From Patescibacteria group bacterium (lineage in GTDB: Bacteria > Patescibacteriota > Doudnabacteria > UBA920): DNA of 34,857 bases. Below, in pieces: positions 32,601 through 34,857 of the stretch. The position numbers were made by a program, and so were the translations under genes. The number at the start of each line of letters is the position of its first letter. Within the stretch, counting starts at the first letter, position 1. The DNA is taken from assembly GCA_013387205.1 (NCBI GenBank), contig WARV01000016.1, positions 1 through 34,857 on the forward strand, read 5' to 3'. The notes beneath the pieces are model-generated. The model searched no databases. It was not told the origin of the DNA and worked only from the letters and a program-made list of their open reading frames with translations.

Positions 32601-34857
32601 TTGGAATTTGGGTTTTGCTGCCGGATACAGTATTCCATTAACTGCTTCTACAACAGATTGGAACACAGCTTACACTAGCCGCATCGCTTCAGCTACAGCT
32701 CCACTGAATATCTCTGCCAACAATATTGGCCTGCAGGCAGGTTATAATATACCTCTAACAGCCTCCACTACTAACTGGAACACCGCCTACAACACAATCA
32801 ATGCTTCATCTTCCAGTTGGGATACTGCCTATACCAACAGAATCACCTCAGCCATCTCACCCCTCCAGATTTCGTCTAACCAGATATCCGTTGCTGCCGG
32901 CTATAATATTCCATTAACCGCATCAACAACAAATTGGAATACAGCCTACAACACAGTTAATGCTTCTTCCGCCAACTGGGACACGGCTTACGCCAATCGC
33001 ATCGCTTCTGTAAATAATGATACGAACATAACAGGTAGCATTTCTGCCAATTCTTTGACCTTAGGTTTTACCGGTATCTTATCTCCTGCAAGAGGTGGGA
33101 CAGGGACCACAACCTTGGCAGTGGGGGAGATTTTACTCGGTAACGGTGCATCCGGAGTTGTTTCTACTCCCATCCTGAGCTTGTCGAAGGGTGGTCTTGG
33201 CTTTAACGCATCAACCGTTGCCAAAGGCGGACTTATTACCGGCACGGGCGCGGGAACAATGGGTGTTCAAACTATCGGTGCCGATGGCTTGTGCTTAACC
33301 GCTTCTTCAACAGCCTCTTCCGGAGTAGCCTGGACTTCCTGCTCTGCAGCCGCAGGAGGAATACAAAATTTGAACGGCTTAGCCAATTCTTCCCAAACTT
33401 TTGCCACGGGTAGTGATACCAACCTTGGTTTGACTATTACTTCTTCCGGTTCCACCCACACCTTTACCCCGACTTGGACAGGAACATTAGCCGACAGCAG
33501 GATTGCCTCAGCAGGCAATTGGAATACTGCTTATAATAACCGCATTATTTCTGCCACAGCTCCGTTAAGCATCTCAGCCAATAATATTGGTTTACAAGCC
33601 GGCTACAACATTCCTCTCACCGCATCAACAACCAACTGGAACACTGCTTACAACACAGTCACTGCTTCTTCCAGCAACTGGACCACTGCATATAATACAG
33701 TCAACGCTTCTTCTTCCAACTGGGATACTGCTTATGCTAATAGAATCACCTCAGCTGTCTCTCCGCTGCAAATTTCCAGCAACCAAATTTCAGTGGCTGC
33801 TGACTATGCTATTCCTTTAACCGCCTCCACTACCAACTGGAATAATTTCTACAATACGCCATCTACTCAAATATCAGCAGGAACAGGCTTGTCCTGGGCA
33901 GGTAACACCTTAAACTCCGTGTGGACTAAGACTGGCAATGATATCTACAATAACAATTCCGCCAATATCGGAATCGGCACTTCTACGCCAGGTTCAAAGC
34001 TTGTCCTGGGCAGCGGGCAATTAGAGTTGCCTTCCGGAACAAATACTTCTCCTTCCATAGTTTTTACGAATGACCTGAACACTGGTATTTATAACTCAGC
34101 AGCCGACGCATTATCCATTAGCACTGCAGGCATCGAGCGCATGAGGATTTACAATAATGGCAATGTGGCTCTTGATGATTTTACCAATCTGTCAGGTGCG
34201 GCTTCCAACAGTACTTATAAAGTGATGCATTTTGCTTCGCCGACTGTTGGCGGGTCAACCATGCTTTCCATGGCTTCGCGCGGCACCCATACGGTATTTT
34301 ACGGCAACCTGGCCAACCAGGGGTTTGTCATTGGCTCAGAAGGTACCAACCGCTCAATTTCCTTTAAGACCGGAATGGTTTACGGAGACAATGATACGCT
34401 GAATACCGGCACCACCAGAATGATTATTACCGGCAATGGCAATGTGGGGATTGGCACTACCACTCCGAACCAGGCTTTGACAGTAGCCGGTACCGGTTTA
34501 TTCACTGGCAACTTGTCCGCTTCCAATCTTTCCGGCACCAACTCTGGCGATGTCACTTTAGCAGGACAAAACTATCTGTCCATATCAAACCAGCAGATTA
34601 CAGCTAATGCCATTGATCTTTCCGGCAGTAATGTCACTGGTACTTTAGCCGCTGCCAGATTCCCGGCATTAACAGGGGATATTATTACTACCGCTGGTTC
34701 TTTATCTACTTCTTATAACAACATTGTACCGGTCAGCAAAGGCGGTACTGGCACCTCTACTATCCCGGCCGATAACGGCATCTTGGTAAGCAACGGTTCT
34801 GCTTATATCTCTTCTTCCTTGCCTTCCTGCGACTCTGCTTCCCAGAAACTCATCTTT
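29695..34857 (+). CDS. Giant HTH - transmembrane - collagen-like - phage-tail-fibre-like surface protein (3' end outside window)
   Basis: I read one uninterrupted frame of 1721 codons from GTG 29695 to the window edge; TAA at 29692 lies just upstream. Residues about 12-60 are a MerR/excisionase-like HTH (FLSLSEASRLTGYHQDYLGF, then KLAGYKIGRTWMTT). Residues 123-153 are a coiled coil, 190-211 a transmembrane helix, 295-312 six collagen-like G-X-Y triplets (GPKGDKGDKGETGPAG). At 423-470 is the tail-fibre motif ILDLSSNSKGFLAPRMSEAQ with YNTDTNQYNVFDGNFW. The remainder is repeats: NIGIGTSTP units, GGTGTT-LASGEILLGN-SKGGTG units, and AGYNIPLTASTTNWNTAY units. Such chains usually end in an intramolecular chaperone (peptidase S74), probably beyond the window. 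It is likely a trimeric fibre on the cell surface. The ORF is long and lacks a Shine-Dalgarno sequence. Confidence 0.88.
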   Translation, partial: MDQETNKNSTNFLSLSEASRLTGYHQDYLGFLCRTGKLAGYKIGRTWMTTQENLNEFLKNYKNGITEIADETGKKIQVHVAGVIDNQKTHESEDSDVADSNTETQNNSGITASQEPTEKPVQLNKLKNEVFQSLEERVIAVESKLKETEKKLVTLPTNKKENRENYLPAFIAGSAIKAGEGFWSSIVKPFSFVAGLATVTLLGFWITQNGFLNNNENQKEVPVVYQRVNVPQQETPVQPKAENLPVKENKPSENVTINKVIYQTGGAVLSQDTEKLYSLIDTRLNKYLQEGKLIGPKGDKGDKGETGPAGYSPVSIIQPSQNFNGATIMSATDFSAQRAIVDNFTASNNLTSNGNATFNGTAVFNGSTAIPNLTAVNINTGFAAGSIIFQGQNGLATDSGNFYYNASTTQLAVGTNAPNASAILDLSSNSKGFLAPRMSEAQRDAIVNPATGLMVYNTDTNQYNVFDGNFWNMLGGGSGGSGSGSVATGTAGSFAYYPSNGAIVASQNVLEIKSSNIGIGTSTPWAKLAVQSSGTVNPLLIASSSGDTYLVVASNGNVGIGTLIPTAKLSVAGSTNISGDLSASGITALSTTTISHLSLGSPLSAANGGTGTTSLASGEILLGNGGSGITSTPVLSVSKGGTGTSSLGSLTGSGLVSVDGGQNVLIGTSASVSINTDLSQYNNANSKFINLTSLFAVSPAIYNNATGAISIAKASSTQDGYLSAADWSLFNNKEPAIAAGTAAQYYRGDKTWQTLDRNAVGLGNVINSLQLVASNNLSDLNNAATARTNLGLGSLAVLNNISAANMLAGDYSSVVTSGTYSINISGNAANVNGIVDVAHGGTGTTTLASGEILVGNGASGIASIPVLSVSKGGTGANNSTAAFNNLSPLTSKGDILVFDGSNNARFAVGGNGMCLTASSTASSGLAWTSCASASVSSINGLNATSQTFATNTTATGLIQTITSAGSTHTWNLGFAAGYSIPLTASTTDWNTAYTSRIASATAPLNISANNIGLQAGYNIPLTASTTNWNTAYNTINASSSSWDTAYTNRITSAISPLQISSNQISVAAGYNIPLTASTTNWNTAYNTVNASSANWDTAYANRIASVNNDTNITGSISANSLTLGFTGILSPARGGTGTTTLAVGEILLGNGASGVVSTPILSLSKGGLGFNASTVAKGGLITGTGAGTMGVQTIGADGLCLTASSTASSGVAWTSCSAAAGGIQNLNGLANSSQTFATGSDTNLGLTITSSGSTHTFTPTWTGTLADSRIASAGNWNTAYNNRIISATAPLSISANNIGLQAGYNIPLTASTTNWNTAYNTVTASSSNWTTAYNTVNASSSNWDTAYANRITSAVSPLQISSNQISVAADYAIPLTASTTNWNNFYNTPSTQISAGTGLSWAGNTLNSVWTKTGNDIYNNNSANIGIGTSTPGSKLVLGSGQLELPSGTNTSPSIVFTNDLNTGIYNSAADALSISTAGIERMRIYNNGNVALDDFTNLSGAASNSTYKVMHFASPTVGGSTMLSMASRGTHTVFYGNLANQGFVIGSEGTNRSISFKTGMVYGDNDTLNTGTTRMIITGNGNVGIGTTTPNQALTVAGTGLFTGNLSASNLSGTNSGDVTLAGQNYLSISNQQITANAIDLSGSNVTGTLAAARFPALTGDIITTAGSLSTSYNNIVPVSKGGTGTSTIPADNGILVSNGSAYISSSLPSCDSASQKLIF
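31591..31619 (+). repeat. REP-like word inside the tail-fibre gene, copy 1
   Basis: A 29-base stretch containing CCTGAGCGTGTCGAAGGG is identical to 32287-32315. It encodes PVLSVSKGG in frame. Confidence 0.75.
32287..32315 (+). repeat. REP-like word inside the tail-fibre gene, copy 2
   Basis: Identical 29-base copy of 31591-31619, in the same reading frame and position of the protein repeat. Confidence 0.75.
33169..33197 (+). repeat. REP-like word inside the tail-fibre gene, copy 3
   Basis: A variant copy containing CCTGAGCTTGTCGAAGGG, encoding PILSLSKGG. This form matches a palindrome-related word that I recall as dispersed in many environmental genomes. Confidence 0.7.

Overview
The window reads as a chromosomal contig of a Candidate Phyla Radiation bacterium (Patescibacteria, most likely Parcubacteria-like). 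I base this on gene content and style, not on a marker gene: giant secreted or surface proteins, pseudopilins, a four-helix-bundle ORF of the 23S-intervening-sequence type, a type II glycerate kinase beside a D-2-hydroxyacid dehydrogenase, a membrane adhesin starting with a MerR/excisionase-like helix-turn-helix, and almost no Shine-Dalgarno sequences. TGA is used as a stop (for example in ATGA overlaps at 3088 and 20281), so the UGA=Gly code of Gracilibacteria/SR1 does not apply.

Layout. 1-152: 3' end of an IS30-type transposase. 276-4335: two prepilins, a large PilX-like protein and an ATP-grasp ligase, partly overlapping, with a dispersed repeat between the second and third genes. 4344-4768: a four-helix-bundle ORF exactly bracketed by a 35-nt inverted repeat. 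4769-7284: glycerate 2-kinase, then a D-2-hydroxyacid dehydrogenase with its own promoter. 7450-12495: a 1681-residue exported LysM protein, followed by a foldback (MITE-like) element. 12726-25601: a disulfide oxidoreductase, three small single-pass membrane proteins of one family plus one unrelated small membrane protein, and two giant Cys-rich exported proteins sharing a C-terminal module. A strand-reversed gene with tandem Solibacter-type C-terminal domains (14357-16135) interrupts this block. 25863-28355 (minus strand): a secreted alpha-toroid plus DUF4430 protein resembling intrinsic factor, and a small membrane-anchored Ig-like protein. 28356-29694: AT-rich, gene-poor DNA full of foldbacks. 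29695 to the end: an uninterrupted 1721-codon frame, still open at the window edge, encoding an HTH - transmembrane - collagen-like - phage-tail-fibre-like surface protein.

How it fits together (inference): this is a cell-surface island. The DsbA-like enzyme would make disulfides in the Cys-rich giants. The small anchored proteins are each encoded beside a giant and may be partners or assembly factors. The pilins and the tail-fibre-like adhesin would mediate host or surface contact, as expected for an episymbiotic lifestyle.

Most unusual signals: the repeated small-membrane-protein/giant-protein gene pairs; the four-helix ORF inside a precise inverted repeat; several foldbacks built from degenerate 8-10-nt tandem words; the TIGR03437-like protein carrying its own near-consensus promoter and strong ribosome-binding site; and a REP-like DNA word used in frame inside the tail-fibre repeats.
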